Shown in pieces: positions 37,928 to 47,174 of a DNA stretch of 64,000 nt (position 1 is its first letter; the number at the start of each line of letters is the position of its first letter). The stretch is from Vibrio sp. S17_S38. GTDB lineage: Bacteria; Pseudomonadota; Gammaproteobacteria; Enterobacterales; Vibrionaceae. The stretch spans positions 87,579 through 151,578 of the forward strand of contig NZ_JAAUWW010000008.1 in assembly GCF_014694375.1 (NCBI RefSeq). The letters are read 5' to 3'. Below the pieces are notes generated by a model that saw nothing but the letters and a program-made list of their open reading frames with translations, searched no databases and had not been told where the DNA came from. A program made the translations under genes and the position numbers.

Positions 37928-38861
37928 AATAGATATCGTTTACACATGGATAGATGGGCAAGATATTAAATGGATAGCAAAAAAAGAATCGCATCTAGCA
38001 CATTGTCAGGTATATAATAACTGCTATAAAAGCCAGGCTGGAAGTGAACGGTTTACAGATAATCAAGAATTAAAGTATTCACTCCGCTCAATCGAGTTAT
38101 TTGCTCCTTGGGTCAATCATATATACATCATCACCGATGCTCAAAAACCAAAATGGCTAAAGGACGGCTCTAAAGTCACAATAATTGATCATACTGAAAT
38201 TATCCCAAAGGAATTTTTGCCTACTTTTAATTCAAGTGTTATTGAGGCTCATTTACACCTCATTAAAGGTTTAGAAGAGAAATTCATTTATTTTAATGAT
38301 GATATGTTTTTAGGGAAACCAACCTCCGAGCTAGATTTCTTTAGGAAAGATAAACCATATATATTTACTTCATCTATTCTTCAGAAAAAAAACAAAAAAC
38401 GTAAAGAATCAACTTATAATGTACGAGCCATTAATTTAAGCCGTCACATCGTACAAGAAAAAAACAAAATTTTTATTGGTTACGGTTTGAAGCATGGAAT
38501 CAGACCACTTCTAAAATCCAGGTTGAAATTGATATCAGAAATATACTCAGAACATTTAACACCTCATTATAAAGAACGGTTTAGACTTAATCCTTTTTCA
38601 CTGATTTATTTATATACTTTTCACGAGCTTGCTGTAAATAATGCAAATTCAAAATATTTACAAAATATTGATCATAAAAAAATATTTAATTTCTTTCCGG
38701 GGTTCTGCTATATAAAAGATAGTAATATTCTTGAATTCTCATCAAATTATACAAAGAAAAAGCCTTTGGTTTTCTGTATTAATGAGCTATCAAAAAAATT
38801 AGAACTCATCCCATTATTTTCCAATGGTATCTTTTCAAAAAAATCGAAATTTGAACAATGA
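37920..38861 (+). CDS. Stealth-family sugar-phosphate transferase
   Basis: 313 residues with Stealth conserved regions in order: CR1 IDIVYTWIDGQD (4-15), CR2 RFTDNQELKYSLRSIELFAPWV with HIYIITDAQKP, CR3 around ERFRLNP and a reduced CR4. Stealth proteins are hexose-1-phosphate transferases that build phosphodiester-linked polysaccharides, and are related to human GNPTAB. Here, between waaF and waaL, it probably adds a sugar-phosphate to the LPS core. It overlaps both neighbours. Confidence 0.87.
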   Translation: MNKIDIVYTWIDGQDIKWIAKKESHLAHCQVYNNCYKSQAGSERFTDNQELKYSLRSIELFAPWVNHIYIITDAQKPKWLKDGSKVTIIDHTEIIPKEFLPTFNSSVIEAHLHLIKGLEEKFIYFNDDMFLGKPTSELDFFRKDKPYIFTSSILQKKNKKRKESTYNVRAINLSRHIVQEKNKIFIGYGLKHGIRPLLKSRLKLISEIYSEHLTPHYKERFRLNPFSLIYLYTFHELAVNNANSKYLQNIDHKKIFNFFPGFCYIKDSNILEFSSNYTKKKPLVFCINELSKKLELIPLFSNGIFSKKSKFEQ

Positions 38862-40012
38862 AAACTAAAATCACATATAATACATTACTATTTATAATTC
38901 TATCATGGATATTTTCAGGTCTATGGTTATCACATGACAGCTTAAAAAAACTAACCGCTTTGGCTATTATATTTTTAGTTTTCTCACTAATTTCCAATCC
39001 GAAAGTAATAATTGCCAATATAAAAAAGAAATACAATATTTTCATATTCATTCTTGTGATATTAAGTTTATACGCGAAATATTTTCATGGTGGGATATTT
39101 GGCAGCTTCACTCGTTCCTGCTTAATTCTCTACATGATTGCTATTTCATTAAACACAGAAAAAACAAATATAACCTTGCTTAAGCATAGTATTACATTAG
39201 GTTTTTTACTCAACCTTGGATTTTTAGTTTATATCAGAGTGTTTTTGCAAGAATCAAGACCTGAAAGTTTCATGAACCCAAACATATATGCCCCTGTATT
39301 CGGATTGTTTTTTATTTATTTTTGTTATTCGACATTAAAGCACCATAATATAGTTAATTTAATCCTATCAATCTTGGCTATATACTGTGTGAGTATCATG
39401 CAATCAAGAGGTGTCATTGTCGCATCAGTATTATCACTTTCTATTATATTAATGCATAGCACATATATAATATCAAAAAATAAAATAGTACGAATATCAA
39501 TATTACTCATACCTATATTATTCATTACTATACTATTAAGCTCAAAATTGGGTGAAAATCTTTATGACAAAAGCACTCGTGAATATAACCAAATTAAAAG
39601 TGGTAATTTAAACACATCTGTAGGGCTTAGAATTGAAATGTTTTATATTGCTGAAAGTCTCATCTCAGAAAAACCATTGACAGGTCACGGAAAAGACTTC
39701 ACTAATGATAGAAAAAAGATAATTAAAGAAAAAAACTATAATCCTATTATAAATAAATTCAAAACATTACATAATGTTTATTCAGATAGCTGGGCTAAAT
39801 TAGGATTATTAGGATTTATTACATCGTTATTATTAACACTGCTTCCTATTCTGTTATTAAGAAAAACTAAACATATTATCTTAGGTTTAGCTTTGACTAT
39901 ATTTACCTTTACCATATCCATGGTTGATACCGCCTTACTTGGTGGTGAATATTTATTAATGCTAATTGCTTTATCTTATATTTACAGATGTTCCTCAGAC
40001 TTATCAAAATAA
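38858..40012 (+). CDS. waaL: O-antigen ligase family protein (WaaL-like)
   Basis: 384 residues, about eleven membrane segments and a large periplasmic loop between the later segments. The Wzy_C/O-antigen ligase pattern is present: GLRIEMFYIAESLI, PLTGHGKDF and LHNVYSDSWAKLGLLG with its conserved His. In Vibrio the ligase lies in this position after waaF. It shares an ATGA overlap with the Stealth gene. AT-rich. It would join the FucNAc-containing polymer to lipid A-core. Confidence 0.85.
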   Translation: MKTKITYNTLLFIILSWIFSGLWLSHDSLKKLTALAIIFLVFSLISNPKVIIANIKKKYNIFIFILVILSLYAKYFHGGIFGSFTRSCLILYMIAISLNTEKTNITLLKHSITLGFLLNLGFLVYIRVFLQESRPESFMNPNIYAPVFGLFFIYFCYSTLKHHNIVNLILSILAIYCVSIMQSRGVIVASVLSLSIILMHSTYIISKNKIVRISILLIPILFITILLSSKLGENLYDKSTREYNQIKSGNLNTSVGLRIEMFYIAESLISEKPLTGHGKDFTNDRKKIIKEKNYNPIINKFKTLHNVYSDSWAKLGLLGFITSLLLTLLPILLLRKTKHIILGLALTIFTFTISMVDTALLGGEYLLMLIALSYIYRCSSDLSK

Positions 40013-40051
40013 ACTATCTGTATTTATTTTTAAACTCTATATCAATAGTAT

Positions 40052-41389
40052 CTAAGTCTCACTTTTATTTTCGCGCATAAGTAACTGGCGGCTAAATTCA
40101 ATAGCATCTAGCACTGAAAAAACCTCATTAGATTTTATATGCGTTTGAAAATAACTATGATGACTGTAATATTGATACTCGTTTTTTTGTACGCTTTTCG
40201 CCCACCATTGCTTGAGTTTTTTCTCCCAGCGATTTTTACTACGTAGATCATGCATTGAATCAAATGCGACCACTTTATCTTTTTGAGTCTGTAATGTGAG
40301 CTGATGGCTATAGCAAGAATATTGCTCAAATATCGATACTGATTCATACCATGGAGGTAGTGCTGTTTTGGCATGTTCGGGGCCATAAGGGAAGTTTTTA
40401 ATATTTCTCAAATGGTTTACATACAAAAGAATATTTTTAGGTTTGTATTCACTTTTTTGAATCGCAAGAGCTAAGGCATGGGCCGCAACAATATGTTCAT
40501 GGTGTGGATCAATTTCAGGATCGGTAACGAAAATACTGACTGGTTTTATTTGCTCAATCAGGCTAACGAGGTCATCGATTAAAGCTTGACCGGAATTAAT
40601 AAAGTCTTTGTCATTTGGTAGCTTAATATGATTAAGTGACCTATTTTTTTCTGATGCCAAATGACCAATAATACTATCTGAACGCACTTCATCTTTACTG
40701 TAATATAAGCATTCCTTCGTAATATTATAATAACCAAGATAAGAAATACGATGATAATCCACTCCAGCTAACAATGGTGTAGTCATGCTATTCCATGCTC
40801 TTATTCTAGCTTTTCTTCTTATCGCGTCGTTTATATTCTTATCAAGATCTTTAATGTACTGCTGGCTTAGTTTCTGTACATTTTGACCTGCATTAATCGT
40901 TGTTATCCAAGCTTGTTGTGCAAAATCTTGATATAAGCCATAGGCAGCCAACTCAGCATCATCGGCATGCGGAGCAATAATAAGAATAGGCCCGGCGGCT
41001 AAATCTGGTTTCTTAAATGCCAGTAGGGTTGCAGATTCCGAGACTGAGCAATGTTCACAAAATAAAGTCAGGTTTTCAAAATTACTATAACCACTTAAAT
41101 TTAAATAGCGGATACCTCTTTGATTCGGTTCAAAGTATTGGCTGCTTTCAATCTTTATTTCGGCATCATTATCAGTAATTGCAATTCGGCCTTGCTTCTT
41201 TTTATCTTTGGCTTGATAAGAAAATACGAGCAACCAGGTATAATTAGCTGCATTTTGCAACGCTTTTAATGAGTCCTGTCGTAAAATATCACTCAATTTA
41301 TATGTATTATCCTTCGCAGATACAGATAGAATTGTGACATCGTATTGGTCATCGGCTCGTAATGCATATTGATAGTCTATCTTTTTCAT
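40052..41389 (-). CDS. PIG-L family deacetylase
   Basis: 445 residues. An N-terminal region of about 130 residues without known domain precedes a PIG-L/LmbE zinc deacetylase: APHADDAELAAYG (139-151, His141/Asp144 ligands) and DPHHEHIVAAH. PIG-L enzymes remove N-acetyl groups from GlcNAc-type sugars, so it may create a free amine on the LPS core. Last gene of the minus-strand core block, 5 bp after waaA, and converging on waaL. Confidence 0.85.
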   Translation of the reverse strand: MKKIDYQYALRADDQYDVTILSVSAKDNTYKLSDILRQDSLKALQNAANYTWLLVFSYQAKDKKKQGRIAITDNDAEIKIESSQYFEPNQRGIRYLNLSGYSNFENLTLFCEHCSVSESATLLAFKKPDLAAGPILIIAPHADDAELAAYGLYQDFAQQAWITTINAGQNVQKLSQQYIKDLDKNINDAIRRKARIRAWNSMTTPLLAGVDYHRISYLGYYNITKECLYYSKDEVRSDSIIGHLASEKNRSLNHIKLPNDKDFINSGQALIDDLVSLIEQIKPVSIFVTDPEIDPHHEHIVAAHALALAIQKSEYKPKNILLYVNHLRNIKNFPYGPEHAKTALPPWYESVSIFEQYSCYSHQLTLQTQKDKVVAFDSMHDLRSKNRWEKKLKQWWAKSVQKNEYQYYSHHSYFQTHIKSNEVFSVLDAIEFSRQLLMRENKSET

Positions 41390-41394
41390 CTTAG

Positions 41395-42747
41395 CTACTT
41401 ACTTGCGTTGATTAGAGTTAATGTTCGACTTATCGCGCCAGAGTTTGATTTGATAACATTCATAGCCTGTTGTCCTTTATAGCATGAACTGACGGGATCT
41501 AAAAAAAGTGCTATTAATTGATCTGCTAATTGTTCAGAATCCATACAGATCGAGATTGCTTCAGCTTGTAATAATTGTTCGGTAATATCTTTGAAATTAT
41601 AGTAGCTAGGCCCCGTGATGGAAGGTATGCCTAACGCAGAAGGCTCGAGTAAATTGTGCCCACCAACTTTATCTCCAATTAAACTTCCCCCCATAAAACA
41701 AACATCACTCGCTGCCAGTAGTAATAACATTTCCCCCATACTATCAGCTAAATATACCTGGCACTCATTAACACCCTCTTTAACTGAGCTTCTGCGTACA
41801 AGTTTAAAATTTTGATTACTTATAAGCTCAGCGACCTGATTGAAACGTTCCGGGTGGCGAGGTACCAAAACTAGAATTGCATTAGGAAACAACGTTAATA
41901 CCTTCCGATGTGCATTTAAGATTTGTTCATCTTCGCCTTTGTGAGTACTGGCTGCAATCCAAATAGGTTGTAGTAGCTTTTGGTCTTGGTCTTGGTCTTG
42001 GTCTTGGTCTTGGTCTTGGTCTTGGTCTTGGTCTTGGTCTTGAATTATTGAGGCTTGTAACTGCTTACGCAAATTATCTGCCTCTATTTTGACATCGGGC
42101 GTAATATTGATATCAAATTTTATTGAGCCGGAAATTGAAACCTTAGAGGCAGCTAACCCCAAACCAATAAAGCGTTCAGCATCATCTTTATGTTGGCAAA
42201 TAACTTGATCTAACGAGGAAGATAATATGTTGAAAATAGTCTTAACTTTGGCATAGCGCAACGCCGACCGTTTCGATAAACGTGCATTAATGACAGTAAT
42301 TGGAATGTCATTACCTTTTACCGTTGCCAGTGTATTTGGCCACAGTTCTGTTTCCATTATGATCATTCTTTCTGGTTGAATAGCTTTAATAAACCGTTTC
42401 ACCGCACAAGAAAAATCTAATGGCATAAAACGATGCTCCACCAATTCTCTTAGACTCTCTGCCTGTTGAGCTCCTGTTGCAGTGGTGGTCGTTAACACAA
42501 TAATCTGTTCCGGATTTTGCCGCTTTAATTCTTTAATTAAGGAAGTGACACCTAAAACCTCCCCCACCGATACCGCATGAATCCAGATGCTTTTTTCATC
42601 CGGTTGTAATTTTATCGGAGGTGTAAAACCAAAATGTTCTTTCCAACGAGAACCAAAAGTCGGCTTACCTTCCTTTTTTTTATATAAGCTGTATAAAAAA
42701 AAGGGGGATAAGAATACAAGTAATACTGTGTAGATAAACCGAATCAT
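41395..42747 (-). CDS. waaA: Kdo transferase WaaA (KdtA) with internal Gln-Asp repeat
   Basis: 450-residue GT30 enzyme attaching Kdo to lipid IVA. One N-terminal membrane anchor (1-20), acceptor domain with HAVSVGEVLG and ELWPN, donor domain with ASTHKGEDEQIL and LLEPSALGIPSITGPS. It is about 25 residues longer than E. coli WaaA, mostly due to ten Gln-Asp dipeptides (236-255) inserted in the loop before the C-terminal domain. These are encoded by a perfect hexanucleotide tandem repeat, so length changes keep the frame. Confidence 0.95.
   Translation of the reverse strand: MIRFIYTVLLVFLSPFFLYSLYKKKEGKPTFGSRWKEHFGFTPPIKLQPDEKSIWIHAVSVGEVLGVTSLIKELKRQNPEQIIVLTTTTATGAQQAESLRELVEHRFMPLDFSCAVKRFIKAIQPERMIIMETELWPNTLATVKGNDIPITVINARLSKRSALRYAKVKTIFNILSSSLDQVICQHKDDAERFIGLGLAASKVSISGSIKFDINITPDVKIEADNLRKQLQASIIQDQDQDQDQDQDQDQDQDQDQKLLQPIWIAASTHKGEDEQILNAHRKVLTLFPNAILVLVPRHPERFNQVAELISNQNFKLVRRSSVKEGVNECQVYLADSMGEMLLLLAASDVCFMGGSLIGDKVGGHNLLEPSALGIPSITGPSYYNFKDITEQLLQAEAISICMDSEQLADQLIALFLDPVSSCYKGQQAMNVIKSNSGAISRTLTLINASK
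41982..42041. repeat. Hexanucleotide tandem repeat (GGTCTT, 10 units) in waaA
   Basis: Ten perfect GGTCTT units on the plus strand (AAGACC on the coding strand), encoding alternating CAA GAC codons. No point differences are seen among units, the mark of a recently active simple sequence repeat. Confidence 0.98.
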
Positions 42748-42791
42748 TCTTGATGTTTCCTTGCAATACTTTCAAACAAAACAATTAATAT

Positions 42792-43967
42792 TTACTGTAT
42801 GAATTCCTGTACATATTGTTCAACAATAAAGTCTTGATCAAATCTAATTAGTGCCTTGTTTATATCATCATTTAACGCCTCACTAGGAGCGTGATTTAAT
42901 GATAATTGAATTTTTTTTGCTAAAGAGATCTCATCTTGTTCGGCTAAAAATCGACTCAATTCACCTTGCATAATATCCCTGACACCTCCAGGACAATCCG
43001 TTGAAACTACTCGAGTTCCACAGGCTAATGCTTCAATTAGAACCATTCCTAAACCTTCAGATTTTGAACTAAGAACAAATAGGTCTGCTTGTTTATACCA
43101 AGGAAATGGATTAGTTTGTGATCCCTTGAAAAAAACATTCTGATGTAAGCCCAGTTCTGATACTTTTTTTTCAAGATGCTCTCTATCTTTCCCTTCTCCG
43201 ACGATCACTAGATCTTGCTCCAAACCAAAATGAAGACGAGCATAATGATAAGCCTGAATAAGTAAGGTGAAATTTTTTAAAGGTACCAGGCGACCTAATC
43301 CTAAAATATAAGGATTTGGGTGTAGTAGATCGATGTCAATCGGTTGTAATGCATCTTTTCTGATCATTTGATAATCATTCGGGTTACTAATTTGTGAAAC
43401 AGTCCGACAATCTATCTTGTGCTCTTTAGTTAGATCCAAGAAACTATCCTTAGCGCCATTCGATACACAAGCAACATTTCGATTTTCAAATAATGATGAA
43501 AATACCCATCGAGATAAACCTGCATATAAATGTTTATTTTGCACACTTTCACAAACGAAAACAAAACGATCATCTTTAAATGGCCAAATTTGTCCAAATG
43601 TCCCTTGTCCGCGAAATACAATCAAATCAAAACGGCCATTTTTTTTCTCCAATTTTCGCAACTTATAACGAAATGCAATAGCCTGAGCATACGCAAAAAA
43701 ATGAGGAAAGGTTTTGCGGAAAAATATATTGATTAATTTACAAATAAGAAACCATAAGCTGCCAACACCAGTCAATAGCACCCATTTTTTCAAGTCAAAA
43801 AGGTGTAATTTAACCGCTTCATTTCTAGGCAATATTTGTTTTTGTCTATTTTTAAAATATATCAAGTGGCTATCATACCCAGAATATGCAAAAGCATCGG
43901 CAAGATTAACCGCAACCCTTTCCATCCCTCCAAGCTTTAAACAGCTGACAACTACTGCTACTTTCAT
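42792..43967 (-). CDS. Family 4 glycosyltransferase of the LPS core
   Basis: 391 residues, GT-B fold. N-terminal VVSCLKLGGMERVAVNLADAF, C-terminal ILGLGRLVPLKNF and SSKSEGLGMVLIEALACGTRVVSTDCPGG (E-x7-E, in pieces). Similar to core or O-antigen transferases that use UDP-hexoses. Three bp separate it from the next upstream gene and 44 bp from waaA. Confidence 0.86.
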   Translation of the reverse strand: MKVAVVVSCLKLGGMERVAVNLADAFAYSGYDSHLIYFKNRQKQILPRNEAVKLHLFDLKKWVLLTGVGSLWFLICKLINIFFRKTFPHFFAYAQAIAFRYKLRKLEKKNGRFDLIVFRGQGTFGQIWPFKDDRFVFVCESVQNKHLYAGLSRWVFSSLFENRNVACVSNGAKDSFLDLTKEHKIDCRTVSQISNPNDYQMIRKDALQPIDIDLLHPNPYILGLGRLVPLKNFTLLIQAYHYARLHFGLEQDLVIVGEGKDREHLEKKVSELGLHQNVFFKGSQTNPFPWYKQADLFVLSSKSEGLGMVLIEALACGTRVVSTDCPGGVRDIMQGELSRFLAEQDEISLAKKIQLSLNHAPSEALNDDINKALIRFDQDFIVEQYVQEFIQ

Positions 43968-43969
43968 TT

Positions 43970-44452
43970 CTAATTCTCGATCTTAGTTATCATATTCCGT
44001 CCTGTAACCAAACTGTTTGGGGGTACATTTTTAGTAACAGTACTATTAGCAGCCACAATGGAGTTATTTCCTATGGTGATACCGCCGACCACGACAGAAC
44101 CAGCATAAATAATTACAGAATCCTCAATAATTGGCATATCACTTTTGCTGCCTTGCCCGTTAATTCCTATGTTGGCTCCAATAGTCACATTTTGAAAAAT
44201 AGATACATTATTTTTAAGTATTGCAAAATCACCGATAACAACACCTACGATATGAAAAAATTTTACCGTTTTATCAATTTGAGCTCCAGGGTCAATTTCA
44301 CAACCATATCTATATATAATTTTATTTTGATAATATTTAGTCAAAAATCTCCATTTTTTTTTAAAAAAATAGTTCATTATTTCTACGTCATAATGAATTC
44401 TTTTTGTTGCCTTACAAAAAGAATAACTCTTTAATATTGTATTTAAAATCAT
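43970..44452 (-). CDS. Serine-acetyltransferase-like hexapeptide acyltransferase
   Basis: 160 residues. Basic N-terminal helix region then hexapeptide repeats (about 55-150: IVGVVIGDFAILKNNV, NVTIGANIG, VVVGGITIGNNSIVAANS). It resembles the C-terminal half of CysE and small polysaccharide O-acetyltransferases; too short for CysE itself, so probably an LPS-core O-acetyltransferase. Tightly placed between the YejM-like and GT4 genes. A downstream Met (residue 26, MNYFFKKKW) could be the start. Confidence 0.8.
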   Translation of the reverse strand: MILNTILKSYSFCKATKRIHYDVEIMNYFFKKKWRFLTKYYQNKIIYRYGCEIDPGAQIDKTVKFFHIVGVVIGDFAILKNNVSIFQNVTIGANIGINGQGSKSDMPIIEDSVIIYAGSVVVGGITIGNNSIVAANSTVTKNVPPNSLVTGRNMITKIEN

Positions 44453-44453
44453 T

Positions 44454-46307
44454 CTACTTCCTAAATCGGCTAATCTGCTCTAACGCTTGTTGCAGATATT
44501 GGTAATTAGGTTGATCATCTTTAGGATGATTCGTGATATCCATAAACTGATATTGACCAGCCGCCCCAACGTCTAGAATCGAGTCATGAGAAACAACGCC
44601 ATAACCACTATAGCTCGAAACCATCACCCATGGGCGATCTTGTGGTTTATCAAATAAATCAATTCCGGTAGAGTAATCACTTATTTTATTTTCGACACCA
44701 AGGTAGTTTTTCGCAATAGTAGGCGCTACATCTTCATGGCTGCTGAAGTTATCCCCCCAACCTTTTGCAAAGTTTTTTGGTACTTTCGGACCAACCATAA
44801 CAAATGGTACTTGAGTTTGGGCTGGGGTAAAATTACTATTATGCCCCCAGTAATTTAGTTTGTTGTCATTGAGTTCTTGTGCATGATCTCCAGTTATAAT
44901 GACTAGAGTATTATCCAACTCGCCTGTTGATTTTAATTTATCCAACACCTTCTTAGCTAAACTATCAACAAAATGAACACTGGTTTTATAACGATTTATT
45001 AAAGGCCCTGGATCTGTTTTATTGTTCAAATTGAGGTAGTTTAATGTTTTCAACATAGGTTGATATTGATGTGGGTATCCTTTAGGAAAGTCATAGCCAT
45101 GTGGTGCATCATAAAACAAAAATGAAAATGTTGGTTTTGATTTATTACGCTTGTCATACCATGAAAGCCAATCTTTTGTTAGATCAATATCACGAGCCGA
45201 GGGGGTTGATCCTTTTGAACCAATACGTATGTTTTTCAGACTTGCAAACACTGTTTGATTAAATTCAGGGGCCGTTAATTTAGCTGACGCAAATAAGCCA
45301 ATTTGATAATTAAGTTGTTGTAAGCGATCCATCAATACAGGGGCTTTATGATTAGCTAAGAAACCATGCCAATACGTTCCTGGAAGCCCATAGAAAAGAC
45401 CAAATATCCCGGTTCGAGTCGCATTCCCCGTTGAAATATGATTATAAAAACGCTCACCTGTTTGTGAAAACTGCCAAAGATTTGGCGTGTTATCAGCATT
45501 AAAAGTATCCGCCCTCCAAGAATCAACCACCAAGAAAACAATATTAACAGGTTTATCTACCGCTTTTGTTTTTAAAGAAGATAGTGGATAACTTAAATCG
45601 CTATTGCCTTCTAATGCCATTGATTTTTGACGCTCAACCGCTTGCTCATCAATCCAACCGTGCTTTCTCATAAAGCTATTTGCGGTTGCTGGTTGAAACA
45701 AAGGTAAATACTGCTTGACGATATTCACTGGTTGGTAAGCATAAGCGGATGCCCAAATATGGACACCATTAGTAAATAGTAGACAAACAAAAGTGAGAAA
45801 TACGAACTTTCGACCTAATCGTTTTTTTGTTAATGCTGGCTGGCTTTCTATAAAGCAGACTAACCAATACTGGAATGATATTAAAGCGGTAAGGCCTATC
45901 ATCGTCATTAACCAAGTAATAAGTGGAAAATCGACTACATCGCCAGAAAATACCAGCTCCACGACAACGGCATTCATATGGAATCGATATTGAGCAAATA
46001 CAAAGGTATCAACCACCAAGCCAGCAAGTGCAATCGAAGCAATAATGGCAATCAAACTACGACGAGCAAAATTCGGTAACCATAATGAAGGAATACTAAT
46101 TAAACCAATTAGGGCTGCCAATAACGTCATTTGGCTCCACGTTCCTGCCACAATAAAGCTAGTACTCAATCCATCTTGAGGAAATGCGGGAAGGTACAAA
46201 AAATATTGAACGGCAATCAGCATTGCAATTAGAGCATTAATTAAAATACCCCAACCATGGATATGTAGTTTTTGCTTAAATGTCAGTGGGAATTTATAAG
46301 ATTTCAA
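44454..46307 (-). CDS. YejM/PbgA(LapC)-like DUF3413-sulfatase-fold membrane protein
   Basis: 617 residues. Five N-terminal membrane segments (about 15-190, DUF3413) and a periplasmic alkaline-phosphatase/sulfatase-fold domain (about 250-590) with FLVVDSWRADTFN, NATRTGIFGLFYG (Thr at the nucleophile position) and ITGDHAQELND. E. coli YejM/LapC senses LPS and controls LpxC turnover; yet members in LPS clusters could be phosphotransferases, and the retained GDHAQE metal motif leaves catalysis open. A chromosomal yejM orthologue may exist elsewhere. Confidence 0.8.
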   Translation of the reverse strand: MKSYKFPLTFKQKLHIHGWGILINALIAMLIAVQYFLYLPAFPQDGLSTSFIVAGTWSQMTLLAALIGLISIPSLWLPNFARRSLIAIIASIALAGLVVDTFVFAQYRFHMNAVVVELVFSGDVVDFPLITWLMTMIGLTALISFQYWLVCFIESQPALTKKRLGRKFVFLTFVCLLFTNGVHIWASAYAYQPVNIVKQYLPLFQPATANSFMRKHGWIDEQAVERQKSMALEGNSDLSYPLSSLKTKAVDKPVNIVFLVVDSWRADTFNADNTPNLWQFSQTGERFYNHISTGNATRTGIFGLFYGLPGTYWHGFLANHKAPVLMDRLQQLNYQIGLFASAKLTAPEFNQTVFASLKNIRIGSKGSTPSARDIDLTKDWLSWYDKRNKSKPTFSFLFYDAPHGYDFPKGYPHQYQPMLKTLNYLNLNNKTDPGPLINRYKTSVHFVDSLAKKVLDKLKSTGELDNTLVIITGDHAQELNDNKLNYWGHNSNFTPAQTQVPFVMVGPKVPKNFAKGWGDNFSSHEDVAPTIAKNYLGVENKISDYSTGIDLFDKPQDRPWVMVSSYSGYGVVSHDSILDVGAAGQYQFMDITNHPKDDQPNYQYLQQALEQISRFRK

Positions 46308-46336
46308 ATGAAGCCTGCTTAATTACTAAAAGTAGA

Positions 46337-47050
46337 TTAATTGGAGTAACCCACTAGCAATGCTTGCCAATCAGACTCTTGATTCCAGTTAATTTGACGC
46401 TTTATTAGCTCTTTTTTAAACGAACGTAACAACCGTTCAAGGTTATTTTGCTTCCAGCTGATGTTATTACCATTCTTTTCTATATGGCACTTATCAAAAT
46501 CGATAATCCAAACTTTGCCATTCGTATCGACCAAAATATTATGAATATTCAAATCTGTATGATTCACATTGGCTTGATGTAATTTTTTCACTTCCTGACC
46601 AATTTTTTCATACAAAGTAAGGGGGATTGAATTTAGTTGTAATAACTCAACTAAGTCTTGTGCATTTGGGATTTTTTGAGTCAAAATATCAGCTTGATAA
46701 CAGCACCCTTTTTTCATTGCTCGTGCAGCGATCGGTTGGGGGACATGGACTCCTTGTTTGATTAAATGTTCAAGTAAAATAAATTCTTGAAAGCTCCTTG
46801 TTTTTTCCCAACTTGTAAACCAATAAGTATCACTAATTATTTTTCCAAATAATCCACCACGTCGATAATGCCGTAATGCTGCTGGCATTTGCTCCGTCTG
46901 TACAAACCAGGTAATTCCACGCCCTTGTGCCGAACCAATGACCTTCCCGATTCGCTTCCAATATTCTGGATCAAAATACGAATCCATAGCGTCTAAAACT
47001 AAAGTTTCATTGTACCAAGCTTTACTGCTTACCGTTTCTAATACTTTCAT
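46337..47050 (-). CDS. kdkA: Kdo kinase KdkA
   Basis: 237-residue 3-deoxy-D-manno-octulosonic acid kinase that phosphorylates the single Kdo of lipid A-Kdo, as in Haemophilus and Vibrio. Kinase-like motifs: catalytic loop HTDLNIHNIL (164-173) and IDFDKC (183-188); N-terminal RHYRRGGLFGK. It heads the minus-strand block and is divergent from the LtaS-like gene (124 bp between). Its presence with a single waaA agrees with a one-Kdo core. Confidence 0.93.
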   Translation of the reverse strand: MKVLETVSSKAWYNETLVLDAMDSYFDPEYWKRIGKVIGSAQGRGITWFVQTEQMPAALRHYRRGGLFGKIISDTYWFTSWEKTRSFQEFILLEHLIKQGVHVPQPIAARAMKKGCCYQADILTQKIPNAQDLVELLQLNSIPLTLYEKIGQEVKKLHQANVNHTDLNIHNILVDTNGKVWIIDFDKCHIEKNGNNISWKQNNLERLLRSFKKELIKRQINWNQESDWQALLVGYSN

Positions 47051-47174
47051 AAAACCAAATATTCAGTTATTGAAGAACTTCGAGCCAAAACACCATGCTG
47101 TAATCACCATCAATTAATCGACAAAATAATCAATATTCTATAAAATACGCACAACTATTTTATGGTAGAAAAAC

